Positions 17,222 to 26,113 are shown, counted from the first letter of the stretch. The stretch is DNA of 35,523 nt from JAHEFX01 sp964614585 (GCA_964614585.1 CAZTLW010000007.1:1-35523); one strand, 5' to 3'. A program made the numbers and translations. Notes: generated by a model not told the origin, from the sequence alone.

Positions 17222-18478
17222 GTGGAGGTCTGGCGTCCCCCGCGGTCGTCGACGGTCGGCTGGGTGCTCTACGACCTCGCCAACACGATCTTCACGCTCG
17301 TCGGCGGCCTCTACTTCGCCACCTACCTCACGACCAACGGCGCCCCCGACGCCTACCTCTCGGCCGCCAACGTGGTGGCCATGTCGGTCGTCATCGTGCT
17401 CGGCCCGTGGATCGGCGCCGTCACCGACCACCGCGGCCGCCGCCTCCCGGTCCTCGTCTGGGGGACGTTGGTGACGGTCGGTGCCACCGCCCTGCTCGGG
17501 ACGGTGGGGCTGGTGCCGTCACTCGCCTTCTTCGCCATCGCCCTCATCGGCTTCAACCTCGCCGGTGTCGTCTACGACGCGCTGCTGCCGGACGTCGCCG
17601 CCCCCGGGGACATCGGCCGGGTCTCGGGGATCGGGGTCGGCGTGGGCTACATCGGTTCGTTCATCGCGATCGGCATCGGGGCGGTGGTCGACGCCCTCGG
17701 GTGGGCGCCGACGGCGGTCTTCCCGATCATCGCCGCCGCCTTCCTCGTCTTCGCGATCCCCACCTTCCTGCTCGTACGCGAACCACCCCGACCCGCACGG
17801 CCCGGGCCGCCCCCCACCCTGCGACGGGCGGTTCGCCACCTCTTCGAGGCCTGGGGCCGCGCCCGGCGGGTCCCCGGCGTGGCCCGCTTCCTGGTCGGCC
17901 GCTTCCTGTACACCGATGCCATCAACACCCTCACCGGCGGGTTCCTCGCGATCTTCGCCATCCAGGAGCTCGGGTACACGGATGCCGAGGTTCGGGCCCT
18001 GCTGGCGACGTCCATCGTCACCTCGATCGGCGGGGGGTTGGTGGCGTCGCGCCTCGTCGACCGGGTCGGTCCCCGTCGATACCTCCATGCGATGCTGTAC
18101 CTGTGGATGGTGGCGATGGCCTTCGGCATCGCCATCGCCGTGACCGGCTGGACCGCTCCGGCCTGCCTCCCCGGCACCGACGCCTGCATGCGCCTCGAGG
18201 CGCTGCTGTTGGGGATGGCCGGCGGCGTGGCGCTCGCCGGTGTGTGGGCGTCCGACCGCCCCTACATGGCGGCGCTGTCCCCCATCGAGTCCTACGGCGA
18301 GTTCTACGGTCTCTACGGGACGGTCGGGCGGTTCGCCACCCTGTTCGGGCCGGCGCTGTGGGCGATCATCGTCGACGGGCTCGACCTGCCCAGGACGGTG
18401 GCACTGGGGAGCCTCATCGTGGCGCTCGTCGCCTCGCGGCTGGTGCTCCAGAAGGTCCCGCAGGTCGCGAACGCATGA
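17222..18478 (+). CDS. UMF1/Atg22-like MFS transporter, second copy
   Basis: 418 residues with about 12 hydrophobic segments. STVGWVLYDLANTIFTLV at the N-terminus is the UMF1-type signature; NLAGVVYDALLPDVA and EFYGLYGTVGRFATLFGP are the same landmarks as in the transporter at 10462-11985, from which it differs enough to be an old paralogue. The GTG start has AGGAG at 17205-17209, 12 bases upstream. A small loop with two Cys (PACLPGTDACMR) lies in the C-terminal half, probably outside and possibly disulfide-bonded. Its stop overlaps the following lipid-kinase start by 4 bases (ATGA, 18475-18478), so transport and lipid phosphorylation may be linked, though the substrate is unknown. Confidence 0.87.
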   Translation: MEVWRPPRSSTVGWVLYDLANTIFTLVGGLYFATYLTTNGAPDAYLSAANVVAMSVVIVLGPWIGAVTDHRGRRLPVLVWGTLVTVGATALLGTVGLVPSLAFFAIALIGFNLAGVVYDALLPDVAAPGDIGRVSGIGVGVGYIGSFIAIGIGAVVDALGWAPTAVFPIIAAAFLVFAIPTFLLVREPPRPARPGPPPTLRRAVRHLFEAWGRARRVPGVARFLVGRFLYTDAINTLTGGFLAIFAIQELGYTDAEVRALLATSIVTSIGGGLVASRLVDRVGPRRYLHAMLYLWMVAMAFGIAIAVTGWTAPACLPGTDACMRLEALLLGMAGGVALAGVWASDRPYMAALSPIESYGEFYGLYGTVGRFATLFGPALWAIIVDGLDLPRTVALGSLIVALVASRLVLQKVPQVANA

Positions 18479-19395
18479 GCACGGTCGTCCTCGCCAACCC
18501 CTCGTCGTCGGGCTTCACCGGGGCGGCGCTGCGAGCGGTGCTCGCCGAGTTGGGCCCCGACGCCACGGCCGAGTGGCCGGAGTCGGCGAGGGCGACCGCC
18601 GAGGTGGCGGCGTCGGTGCCCGAGGGCTCGACGGTGGTCGCCATGGGCGGCGACGGGATGGTCCACCACGTCGTCCGGGGACTGCGGGGACGCGACGTGG
18701 TGCTGGGCATCGTGCCGGTGGGCACGACCAACGTGGTGGCGAGGCTGCTCGGCATCCCCCGCGACCCGGCTCGGGCGGCCCGGGTGGTGGCCGACGGCGA
18801 GATCCGACGCGAGCCGCTCGGCGTCGCCCGCTGGACCAGGGCCGACGGCGTCGTCGAGGAGGCGGGCGCCCTGTTCTCCATCGGCGTCGGGTGGGACGCC
18901 GAGGTGGTGGCCGCCGCCGAACAGGAGCCGTACCGGAAGGCGTCGGGCGGGGTGCGGCTGTACGCCCGGTCGACGGTCCTCCAACTCCGGCGGGAGGTCG
19001 GACGCCTGCCCGACCTGACCGTCGCCACCGACCCCCCATCGGCCGCCGACGGGCGAGGGATCGCCGTCCAGGCCCAACTGCGTGATGCCTACACGTACGC
19101 CGGGCCGGCGTCGATCCGCCTGGGGCCGGCGGCACCGGGTCGGCTGGTCGTGGCGACGTGGCGCCGCCTGCGGGCGGCGGCGGTGGTCCCACTACTGGTC
19201 GCCGCCGGCCGAACCGGCGGGATCGTCGACCACCCCGACGTCGGCGTCGGCACGGTCGACGGCTTCACCATGACGGCGGACCACGCCGTGCGCCTGCAGG
19301 TCGACGGCGAGCCGCTCGGTCCGATCACGGGGCTGGAGGTCCGGATGGACCCGGCCGGGCTGGCGGTGGCAGCACCGAGCGTCGAGGACGCCTGA
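18475..19395 (+). CDS. Diacylglycerol-kinase-family lipid kinase
   Basis: 306 residues. N-terminal VVLANPSSSGF is the family's opening strand and phosphate loop; VVAMGGDGMVHHVVRGL carries GGDG with Met where Thr is usual and His where Glu is usual; IVPVGTTNVVARLLGIPRDP matches the PxGTxNxxAR nucleotide-site motif. FSIGVGWDAEVV and a C-terminal beta-rich domain with VQVDGEPLGP-like VDGEPLGP complete the family plan. DgkB/YegS-type enzymes phosphorylate diacylglycerol or related lipids at the membrane surface with ATP. The Met and His changes in the GGDG motif are worth noting but do not exclude activity. It is coupled to the upstream transporter and followed by a strong terminator. Confidence 0.88.
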   Translation: MSTVVLANPSSSGFTGAALRAVLAELGPDATAEWPESARATAEVAASVPEGSTVVAMGGDGMVHHVVRGLRGRDVVLGIVPVGTTNVVARLLGIPRDPARAARVVADGEIRREPLGVARWTRADGVVEEAGALFSIGVGWDAEVVAAAEQEPYRKASGGVRLYARSTVLQLRREVGRLPDLTVATDPPSAADGRGIAVQAQLRDAYTYAGPASIRLGPAAPGRLVVATWRRLRAAAVVPLLVAAGRTGGIVDHPDVGVGTVDGFTMTADHAVRLQVDGEPLGPITGLEVRMDPAGLAVAAPSVEDA

Positions 19396-19411
19396 CGGGA
19401 CCCCCGGACGC

Positions 19412-19450
19412 GGAAGTGGCTCCGGTAAGGGGGGAACCGGAGCCACTTCC
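19412..19450. terminator. Intrinsic-type terminator, 15-bp perfect stem
   Basis: GGAAGTGGCTCCGGT (19412-19426) pairs fully with ACCGGAGCCACTTCC (19436-19450) around a 9-base G-rich loop. It lies between convergent units, the lipid kinase and the GTPase pair, and likely stops both. Confidence 0.8.
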
Positions 19451-19462
19451 CGTTGCGGGACA

Positions 19463-19516
19463 GGAACGCCGTTTGGGTGCGATGTGATGCCAGGGAGCTC
19501 GTCTCGCCGGCGTTCC
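19463..19516. repeat. Widely spaced inverted repeat in the convergent gap
   Basis: GGAACGCCG (19463-19471) and CGGCGTTCC (19508-19516) are exact reverse complements 36 bases apart. It might form the lower stem of a structured 3' end for the GTPase mRNA. Nothing else is recognisable in 19451-19549. Confidence 0.3.
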
Positions 19517-19549
19517 AGAACCGAGTATGCCCACAGGCTCGTATCGGTG

Positions 19550-20884
19550 TCAAGACTCCGGGGGGGATGCCGGGTCGAGCGCCGACGCCAGCTCCGTGGC
19601 GAGACCGCCGATCGTCGCCGCCCGGGCGCACCGGTGGCGCTGGGCCACCACGTCGGGGTGTTGGAGCGCCGCATCGAGCACCGACCGGGCCTCGCCGGCC
19701 ACGCCGTCGGCGGCGGCGGTGCCGGCCGCCGTGCCCACCCTCCACAGCCACCCCGCTCCGACCGCCCCGAGCATGACACCGACCGCGCCGCCCGCCCACC
19801 ACCACGGTGGGCCGAGCACCACACCCGTGACCACCACGGCCACCGCAACGACGGCGACGAGCCACCGAATGGTCGCCCACGCCCGCCGGGGACGAACCAC
19901 CGCCGACGACGACAGCACGTCGGCCGACTCCACCGCGGTGCGCAGGCGCTCGGCGGCAACACCCCATTGGTCGAGCGGTCCCACCAACAGTGGGGCGGTC
20001 GGGTCCCAGTCCTCGGGCGTGGCGAGGTCGGGATGGGCGACTCGATCGTTCTCGTCGACCGGCCGACGACCAACCAAGGCGAGCCGCCGCCCCTCCGCCA
20101 CCAGCCGGTCGGCCACGGGCGCCACGACGGCCTGGATCGCCGACGACGCCGCCTCCTCCACCGCCGTCCAGGCCTCGTCGGGCGCCGGTTCGGGCACCGG
20201 ACCGACCTCGTCCAGCAGTCGCGTGGCCGCCTCCCGGGTGGTGTGGAGGACCGGCAGCGGCCCCACCGGCGCCAACACCGCCCGCACGGCATCGACGCCG
20301 GCGACCGGGCCGTGGGGAGGGAGCGCGACCGCCAGCACCTGCCGACCCTCCACGAGTCGCCGAAGGTCGTCGAGCACCGCGAGCCGATCGGGCCCCGACA
20401 GGCGGTCGACGTGGCCGCACACCACGATCGAGGGAATGTCGGCGTGGGCCGCCATGGCGTCGTGCACCGAGGCGTCGGCGTACTTCTCGGGATCGACGAC
20501 CCAGATGGCGACGTCGGCAACGCCGAGCACCGCCCGGGCGAGCTCCCGATGACCAACCACCACCGAGTCGAAGTCGGGGAGGTCCACGAGCACGAACCCC
20601 TCGTGGTCGCCCCGCTCCTGACGAACCACCCCGAGCGCCTCCAGTCGGGGCACCCGTCCGTAGCCATCGGTGGGCAGGACCGCCACCGCCTCATCCGTCG
20701 TGGGCCGGAGGGCGCCAACGTCGGTGACGACCCGGCCCGCCAAGGCGTTCACGAGCGACGACTTGCCCGAGCCGGTCCCCCCGGCGACCACCACCACCGG
20801 GAGTCCCGAAGGAGCCGGGAGCGGCGGTACCTCGACCCCGAGCGCCTCCCCGAGCCGGGCGACGAGCGGTCCAACCCCGCTCAT
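19550..20884 (-). CDS. Dynamin/YfjP-like membrane GTPase
   Basis: 444 residues. P-loop GGTGSGKSS with K41, a Thr-rich switch I region (LRPTTDEAVAV), and G3 as VDLPDFDS, the DxPDFDS variant typical of YfjP-type GTPases. The G4 site reads VVCGHVDRL, keeping the Asp but losing the usual Asn-Lys. A Glu/Ala-rich helical middle follows, then two adjacent membrane segments near residues 335-380 (WLVAVVAVAVVVTGVVLG and WWAGGAVGVMLGAVGAGWL), and a short C-terminal helical part. It resembles the membrane partner of actinomycete dynamin-like pairs (DynA/DynB in Streptomyces), which act at septa. The ATG overlaps the stop of the upstream GTPase (ATGA, 20881-20884). Confidence 0.82.
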   Translation of the reverse strand: MSGVGPLVARLGEALGVEVPPLPAPSGLPVVVVAGGTGSGKSSLVNALAGRVVTDVGALRPTTDEAVAVLPTDGYGRVPRLEALGVVRQERGDHEGFVLVDLPDFDSVVVGHRELARAVLGVADVAIWVVDPEKYADASVHDAMAAHADIPSIVVCGHVDRLSGPDRLAVLDDLRRLVEGRQVLAVALPPHGPVAGVDAVRAVLAPVGPLPVLHTTREAATRLLDEVGPVPEPAPDEAWTAVEEAASSAIQAVVAPVADRLVAEGRRLALVGRRPVDENDRVAHPDLATPEDWDPTAPLLVGPLDQWGVAAERLRTAVESADVLSSSAVVRPRRAWATIRWLVAVVAVAVVVTGVVLGPPWWWAGGAVGVMLGAVGAGWLWRVGTAAGTAAADGVAGEARSVLDAALQHPDVVAQRHRCARAATIGGLATELASALDPASPPES

Positions 20885-22224
20885 CCGACCGCTAGCCGCG
20901 GGTCGACCGCCCGGCGGGCTGCCCCGATGGCCTCGATGACCCCCTCGGGCACCGTCACGACCATGGCCATCGGCGCCGCCACCACCAGACCGGCGAGGTG
21001 GGCGAGGAATGCCTCGACGCCACCACGTCCCGTGTCGGCGGTGGGTCCCGTGCCGGTGGTGGCCAACAGGAGCCGTGTCACGTCGGCGGGGCCCTCGGCT
21101 CCGGCGGCCTCGGCCGCCGTCCGGACCTGGTCGGCGCGTCGAGTCGGGTCACCGCCGAACCGCTGCTCGAGGTCGGCGGCGACGCCGGCGACGAGTCGGT
21201 CCGCCGCCGCCGCCAGCACAGCTTCGTCGGGGTCGGGGCCCAACCGCAGCCGGACGGTGCCGTGGGTGGCGGCACCGGGCGGGCCGGCCAGGAACTCCTC
21301 GGTGACCGTGTGTCGCTCGGCCACTGCCGCCGCCGCCGTTCGCCGACCCGACCGCCGCCAGTCGGCCACCAGTTGGTCGACGTGGTCGACGAAGCCGGCC
21401 GCCGCCTCGATCGCGTCGGCGGCCGCCCCGTGTCGGGCCAACTCGGCCACCTCATCGGCATCGTCGCGCCCCACCTCGGCGAGCACGTCCACCAGTTCGG
21501 CGACGTCGCCGGGCCGGACGCCGATCCCGGGCCGCTCTCGGAGCCTGAGCACCTCGTCGGGTTCGATGACCACGTCGTCGAGGGCCGCGCGAGCACAGAG
21601 GTGGCCCACCTGCAACCGGCCCTCCCGGTCGTCACGGACCCGATTGAGCACCGGCATGGCGGGGATCCCGAGGTGGTGGATCCGCCGGACGACGTCCCAG
21701 GGGACGGCGTCGGCGTAGCGGGCGGGGGTCGTGATGGGCACGACCAGGTCGGCAACGCCCACGAGCGCTGCCACCGCCACGGCATGGTCGGTCACCAGCG
21801 AGTCGGGATCGGGCGCATCGACGAACGTCAGCCGATCGAGGATCGGGGCCTCGCCGGGGACGACGGAGACGTCGTCCACACCGGGGAGACCGTGGTGGCG
21901 GTACCGACGCGCTCGATCGGCACGGGTCCAGACCACGGGTCGGCTCGTCGTGGGCCGAAGGACACCCGGACGGGAGACCTCCCGCCCGGCGATGGCGTTC
22001 AGGACGCTCGAGGTGCCCGACCCGGTGGGTCCCACGAGCACCACGAGGAGGTCGTCGACCGGGGCCTCCAGCCGGGCCGCCGCCGCCCCGAGACCGGCTG
22101 CCACCTCCACCTGCCGCTCGGTGAGCGGTTCGGGGAGGCCCTCGATGCGGCGGACGAGGTCGGCGAGCCGGTGAACGGCGGCGGCGGCCTCGACGCCGGC
22201 GGGGTGGCGGTCGTCGATGGACAT
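20881..22224 (-). CDS. Dynamin/YfjP-like GTPase partner with P-loop Lys replaced
   Basis: 447 residues. The P-loop reads GPTGSGTSSVLNAI: T71 stands where the nucleotide-binding Lys belongs (codon ACC, clear in the sequence). Other elements persist: LRPTTSRPVVW as switch I, FVDAPDPDS as G3 and MPVLNRVRDD at G4. The C-terminal half is a long Ala/Glu/Asp-rich helical region ending in a moderately hydrophobic amphipathic stretch (VEAFLAHLAGLVVAAPMAMVV). It precedes and overlaps the Lys-containing GTPase gene, so the two probably form a heteromer with one active and one reduced or inactive site. Start ATG 22224 is used; CACAAT 8 bases upstream resembles a weak -10. A GTG at 22242 would add six residues. 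Confidence 0.82.
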   Translation of the reverse strand: MSIDDRHPAGVEAAAAVHRLADLVRRIEGLPEPLTERQVEVAAGLGAAAARLEAPVDDLLVVLVGPTGSGTSSVLNAIAGREVSRPGVLRPTTSRPVVWTRADRARRYRHHGLPGVDDVSVVPGEAPILDRLTFVDAPDPDSLVTDHAVAVAALVGVADLVVPITTPARYADAVPWDVVRRIHHLGIPAMPVLNRVRDDREGRLQVGHLCARAALDDVVIEPDEVLRLRERPGIGVRPGDVAELVDVLAEVGRDDADEVAELARHGAAADAIEAAAGFVDHVDQLVADWRRSGRRTAAAAVAERHTVTEEFLAGPPGAATHGTVRLRLGPDPDEAVLAAAADRLVAGVAADLEQRFGGDPTRRADQVRTAAEAAGAEGPADVTRLLLATTGTGPTADTGRGGVEAFLAHLAGLVVAAPMAMVVTVPEGVIEAIGAARRAVDPRLAVG

Positions 22225-22294
22225 CGGCGGCGATTGTGGCACAGCGGACCGGGGCCCCGCAGTCGGGAGTCACGCCGTACAGGTGGGCCGACCC

Positions 22295-22300
22295 TACGAT
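22295..22300 (+). promoter_or_regulatory. Possible -10 element TACGAT upstream of the VanW gene
   Basis: TACGAT is the best match in the 145-base divergent gap but lies 69 bases before the chosen ATG, which has no clear Shine-Dalgarno, so either the leader is long or the start is misplaced. Confidence 0.3.
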
Positions 22301-22369
22301 GTCGAACGGCACCGGGGGAGCCAGCCCTCGGCGTACCAAGCACCCGCCGCGCCCGCCTCCCACCACCAC

Positions 22370-24328
22370 ATGGATCCCCGCACCCTCCGACTCGCCGCCA
22401 TCCCCATCGGGCTCCTCGTGGCCCTGGGGGCGTTCTACGCCCTCAATCGCAGCCTGACCAGTGACGTGATCGGCCGCAACGTCACGATCTCGGGTGTCGA
22501 GGTGGCCGGTCTCACCCCCGAGGAGGCGGCCACGGAGTTGACGATCCACGGCGACCTCCTGTCGGGGATCCAGATCCCGCTCGTGGCGGGCGGCGAGGTG
22601 GGCGAGGTGTCGCCGCTCTCGATCGGTTTCGAGCCCGACGTCGAGTCGGCGGTGGAGACGGCATTCGCCGTCGGCCGTTCCGAGGGGTTCTTCGGCGATC
22701 TCGGGTCGTGGTTCAGCCGGCTCGGATCGATCGAGGACGTGCCGCTGCCCGTGGACGTCGATCCAGTCGCCTTCGAAGGTGGCATGACGCTCATCGACGA
22801 GCAACTCATCGGCGACCCGCCCTTCCCCGGCGACGTGGAGCTCGTCGACGGGGAGCCCACCGGCCGGTACCCGAGGGCGGGCACCATGGTCGATCGCGGG
22901 GCCGCCGAGCCGCTGCTCGTCGAGGCCTACCTCGCCACGAGCCGGGCGCCCGTCGACCTGCCCACGGTCGACGCCACGCCGGCGATCACCGATGCCGACG
23001 TCGATGCCGCCGCCGACGAGGCCCGTCGTCTGCTGGCCGGACCGATCACACTGACCAGCGAGCAGGACGATCGGACCCTCACCTTCGACGTCGAGGACCT
23101 CGCGGCGGCCTTCGCCGTGCGGGTCGACGCAGAGGCCGGGGAGATGGTGGTGGACCTCTCCGACGACGCGCTGACGGCGAAGATCGATCCACTCATCGAG
23201 GAGTTGAGCACGCCGCCCGTCAACGCCGAACTCGTCTTCAACCGGGACGCGCTCACGGCCTCCGTCCAGCCCGGCCGCAACGGCACCCGCATCGACACCG
23301 ACCTCGTCGAGGCCGAACTGCTCGCCGCCGCCGACACCCCGGAGCGCCGCGGCATCCTCCCGCTCGAGGTCTCGGCCGAGCCGGACGTGACGACCGAGTA
23401 CCTCGAGGGGCTCGGCATCACCCACCTCGTGTCACGATTCACGACGTATCACGCGTGCTGTGAGAACCGGGTGGTGAACATCCAACTCATCGCCGATGCC
23501 GCCGACGAGATCATCGTCCCGCCGGGCGGGACCTTCGACCTCAATGCCATCGCCGGCCGCCGCACCGAGGAGAAGGGCTACCTGCCCGCCGGCGGCATCC
23601 TCGGCGGCGAGATCGACAACGAGATCATCGGCGGCGGGGTGAGCCAGTTCACGACGACGCTCTACAACGCCGTGTTCTGGGGCGGCTACCAGGACGTCGA
23701 CCACAAGCCCCACTCGTACTACTTCTCCCGCTACCCGATGGGGATCGAGGCCACGCTCGACTACGTCTCGGTGCCGCTCGTGTGGCGGAACAACGACACC
23801 GAGGGCGCCTACGTCAACACGTACTACACCGACACGTCGATCACCGTCGAGATCTGGGGCAACAACGACGGCCGGGCCACCGCCGGCCACCAGCGTGATG
23901 GCCGCCTCTCGACCTGGACCCTGATCGAGGGCGGCGACGACGCCAAGATCGTCACCGCCGAGATCTCCGAGCCCTACGACGTCACCGAGCCGTCCGAGGA
24001 GTTGATCGCCAACCCCGAGATCACCCCCGGAGAACGCCGTCGGGCCGAGTCGGGCATCACCGGCTTCACGGTCGACATCACCCGCCGCATCGAGCATCGG
24101 GGCGAGACGACCACCCAGACCTGGCGGTGGCGCTACCTCGCCAAACCGGTCCGATACGAGGTGCACCCCTGCGACATCCCGGGTGGACCCGCCTGTCCGG
24201 CCCCCACGACGACGACCACCACGCCGCCGACGACCACGACCAGCGAGCCGCCCCCGAGCACCGACACGGCCCCACCGGACACGGCCCCGCCGACCACCGA
24301 AGCGCCCCCGCCGACCGACGGCGGTTAG
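22370..24328 (+). CDS. VanW-family cell-wall protein with PG-binding-4 domain and Thr/Pro tail
   Basis: 652 residues. A single membrane anchor lies at residues 7-26, with the rest outside. Residues about 38-100 and 195-320 look like PG_binding_4 (YkuD-associated) repeats, the first starting ISGVEVAGLTPEEAATEL. Residues about 350-480 are the VanW domain: RVVNIQLIADAADEIIVPPGGTF, GYLPAGGI, and GGGVSQFTTTLYNAVFW, where most families have Cys instead of Ser in the GGGVCQ box. Two adjacent Cys (HACCEN) precede it. The tail after about residue 610 is Thr/Pro rich, as in other exported proteins here. The role is wall-associated but undefined; VanW genes accompany glycopeptide resistance elsewhere, yet nothing here suggests such a cluster. 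The start is uncertain by up to about 50 residues. Confidence 0.85.
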   Translation: MDPRTLRLAAIPIGLLVALGAFYALNRSLTSDVIGRNVTISGVEVAGLTPEEAATELTIHGDLLSGIQIPLVAGGEVGEVSPLSIGFEPDVESAVETAFAVGRSEGFFGDLGSWFSRLGSIEDVPLPVDVDPVAFEGGMTLIDEQLIGDPPFPGDVELVDGEPTGRYPRAGTMVDRGAAEPLLVEAYLATSRAPVDLPTVDATPAITDADVDAAADEARRLLAGPITLTSEQDDRTLTFDVEDLAAAFAVRVDAEAGEMVVDLSDDALTAKIDPLIEELSTPPVNAELVFNRDALTASVQPGRNGTRIDTDLVEAELLAAADTPERRGILPLEVSAEPDVTTEYLEGLGITHLVSRFTTYHACCENRVVNIQLIADAADEIIVPPGGTFDLNAIAGRRTEEKGYLPAGGILGGEIDNEIIGGGVSQFTTTLYNAVFWGGYQDVDHKPHSYYFSRYPMGIEATLDYVSVPLVWRNNDTEGAYVNTYYTDTSITVEIWGNNDGRATAGHQRDGRLSTWTLIEGGDDAKIVTAEISEPYDVTEPSEELIANPEITPGERRRAESGITGFTVDITRRIEHRGETTTQTWRWRYLAKPVRYEVHPCDIPGGPACPAPTTTTTTPPTTTTSEPPPSTDTAPPDTAPPTTEAPPPTDGG

Positions 24329-24349
24329 CTCTCGGTACTCAGTACTGGT

Positions 24350-24649
24350 TCACCGATTCTCATCCCAGTGGATGAAGAACTCCTCGATCGCGGTGCCGAC
24401 CGCATCGGTGTCGGTCCAGCCCCCCGAGCGGCCGACGATCACCTGGTTGGACTGCACGAAGACCGAGGCGATCGCCGGGTCGAGCTCGAACAGGCGCTCG
24501 GCGAGCCGCGCCGAGAAGGTGATCCCGGCGGCGGCGGCCTCCCGGGAGCCGAAGGACTCACCGTCCTGGCCGCTGATGGTGCGGTCGGTGTCGAAGAGGG
24601 CCACGTCGCCCACGACGGCACTCTTGCGAAGCACGATGCGCTGGCCCAC
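24350..24649 (-). CDS. Stand-alone NFU N-terminal-like small protein
   Basis: 99 residues. The second half reads SARLAERLFELDPAIASVFV, then QVIVGRSGGWTD and an amphipathic end AVGTAIEEFFIHW. This order (small-residue helix, hydrophobic strand ending in VFV, a strand with V-V, Trp, then helix with Phe-Phe) matches the NFU_N domain of iron-sulfur scaffold proteins. The usual C-terminal NFU domain with its CxxC is absent, and the protein contains no Cys, so it cannot hold a cluster itself. The GTG start has AGGAGG at 24654-24659, four bases upstream. It follows pyruvate kinase after 27 bases on the same strand, probably in one transcript. Confidence 0.75.
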   Translation of the reverse strand: MGQRIVLRKSAVVGDVALFDTDRTISGQDGESFGSREAAAAGITFSARLAERLFELDPAIASVFVQSNQVIVGRSGGWTDTDAVGTAIEEFFIHWDENR

Positions 24650-24653
24650 GAGG

Positions 24654-24659
24654 CCTCCT
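24654..24659 (-). promoter_or_regulatory. Perfect Shine-Dalgarno AGGAGG deciding the NFU-like start
   Basis: AGGAGG on the minus strand, four bases before GTG 24649. It is the only full AGGAGG noted before a gene in this window. Confidence 0.75.
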
Positions 24660-24676
24660 GATCGGGTGCGGGGATC

Positions 24677-26113
24677 CTACTCGTGCCCGCTCAGCTGGCT
24701 GCCATGGCGGCGGGCGCGCTCGCCGATGACGTGGAGCTTGAGCAGATTGGTCGATGCCTGCACGTTGGGCGGGATGCCCGCCACCATCACGACCACCTCG
24801 TCGCGGTCGGCCAGGCCCTCCTTCTCGATCGCCTTCTCCGCTGCCGCGATCATGAGGTCGGTCGTCTCGCGTCGGTCGAACCGCCTCGGCAGGACCCCGC
24901 GGTAGAGCGCCATCCTCCGGTACACCTCGGGGACGGGGGTGAACCCCACGATCCGGGCGTCCGGTCGGTACTTCGACAGCAGCAGGGCCGTGGTCCCCGA
25001 CTCGGTGAAGGCCACGATCGTCTCGAGGCCCATGTCCGTCGCGACCTCGACGGCCGCCCGGGCCGTCGCCGAGGCGAAGCCCCCACCGGTGTCGAAGTAG
25101 GCGATGCTCTCGTGGGCGGTCGACCGGTCGGTCTCGAGACAGATCCGGGCCATGGTCGAGACCACCCGCTCCGGGTAGTCGCCGACCGCCGTCTCCCCCG
25201 ACAGCATGACCGCGTCGGTGCCGGAGGTGATGGCATTCGCCACGTCCGTCACCTCGGCGCGGGTGGGCCGGGGCGATCGCGTCATCGACTCGAGCATCTC
25301 CGTCGCGGTGATCGAGAGCCTCCCGGCCCGATTGGTCCGGGCGATGATGTCCTTTTGGACCACCGGGATCGACTCGAGTGGCAGTTGGACGCCGAGGTCG
25401 CCTCTGGCGACCATCGCCCCGTCGGCCACCTCGAGGATGTCGTCGAGGTTCTCGACGGCGGCGGCCAGCTCGATCTTGGCGATCACGGGCACCCCGCCCG
25501 CCAGGTCCTTCACGCGCCGCACGTCGTCGCCGGTTCGGACGAACGAGGCGGCGACGTAGTCGAAGCCGAGCTCCCGCCCGAAGGCGAGATCGACCTCGTC
25601 CTTGGGGGTGATCGACGGCACCTGCAGGTGGCTGTCGGGGAAGGCGGCGCCCTTGCGGTCGCCCAGTCGACCCCCGATCTCGACCCGGCAGAGGAGCCGG
25701 TCGTCGCGAACCCCTTCGACCCGGAACAGGACGAGCCCGTCGGCGAGGGCGACCCGCTCGCCGACGGCGACGTCCTCGAGCAGGTGGGGGTACACCACCG
25801 GCACGACCCCCGGCGGGGCCGACTCGTCGGCGACCACCTCGACGACGTCGCCGTCGGCGACGTCGAGGAACCCGCCGGGGAACACGCCGAGGCGGATCTT
25901 CGGGCCCTGGATGTCCTGGAGGACGGCCACCGGCATCCCCGACTCGGTCGCAGCCCGCCGCACGCGCTCGTGCTGGGCGCGGTGGACGTCGTGATCGCCG
26001 TGGGAGAAGTTGATGCGGAACACGTCGGTCCCCGCGCCGACGAGGTTGTCGATCACCCCCTGGTCGGATGACGAGGGACCCAGGGTCGCGATGATCTTCG
26101 TGCGCCGCTCCAT
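24677..26113 (-). CDS. pyk: Pyruvate kinase
   Basis: 478 residues, normal size. The TIM-barrel core has TKIIATLGPSS, RINFSHG, the B domain between about 75 and 160, IAKIE with the catalytic Lys and metal-binding Glu, MVARGDLG, and ITATEMLESM with T271. The C-terminal domain has SGTDAVMLSGETAVGDYPE, then FTESGTTALLLSKYRP, where effectors bind in the family. It converts phosphoenolpyruvate and ADP to pyruvate and ATP in glycolysis. Two usually invariant spots are exchanged: Glu after GDLGV is Gln (Q243) and Gln in TQMLES is Glu (E272). In the B-domain junction the usual DDG is ADG. ATG 26113 is 9 bases after TACGCT. Confidence 0.95.
   Translation of the reverse strand: MERRTKIIATLGPSSSDQGVIDNLVGAGTDVFRINFSHGDHDVHRAQHERVRRAATESGMPVAVLQDIQGPKIRLGVFPGGFLDVADGDVVEVVADESAPPGVVPVVYPHLLEDVAVGERVALADGLVLFRVEGVRDDRLLCRVEIGGRLGDRKGAAFPDSHLQVPSITPKDEVDLAFGRELGFDYVAASFVRTGDDVRRVKDLAGGVPVIAKIELAAAVENLDDILEVADGAMVARGDLGVQLPLESIPVVQKDIIARTNRAGRLSITATEMLESMTRSPRPTRAEVTDVANAITSGTDAVMLSGETAVGDYPERVVSTMARICLETDRSTAHESIAYFDTGGGFASATARAAVEVATDMGLETIVAFTESGTTALLLSKYRPDARIVGFTPVPEVYRRMALYRGVLPRRFDRRETTDLMIAAAEKAIEKEGLADRDEVVVMVAGIPPNVQASTNLLKLHVIGERARRHGSQLSGHE

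Noticed and set aside
24333..24348. Inverted repeat near GGTACT/AGTACC as a terminator after the VanW gene.
   Set aside because: The stem is only about five base pairs with no extension; too weak to call.
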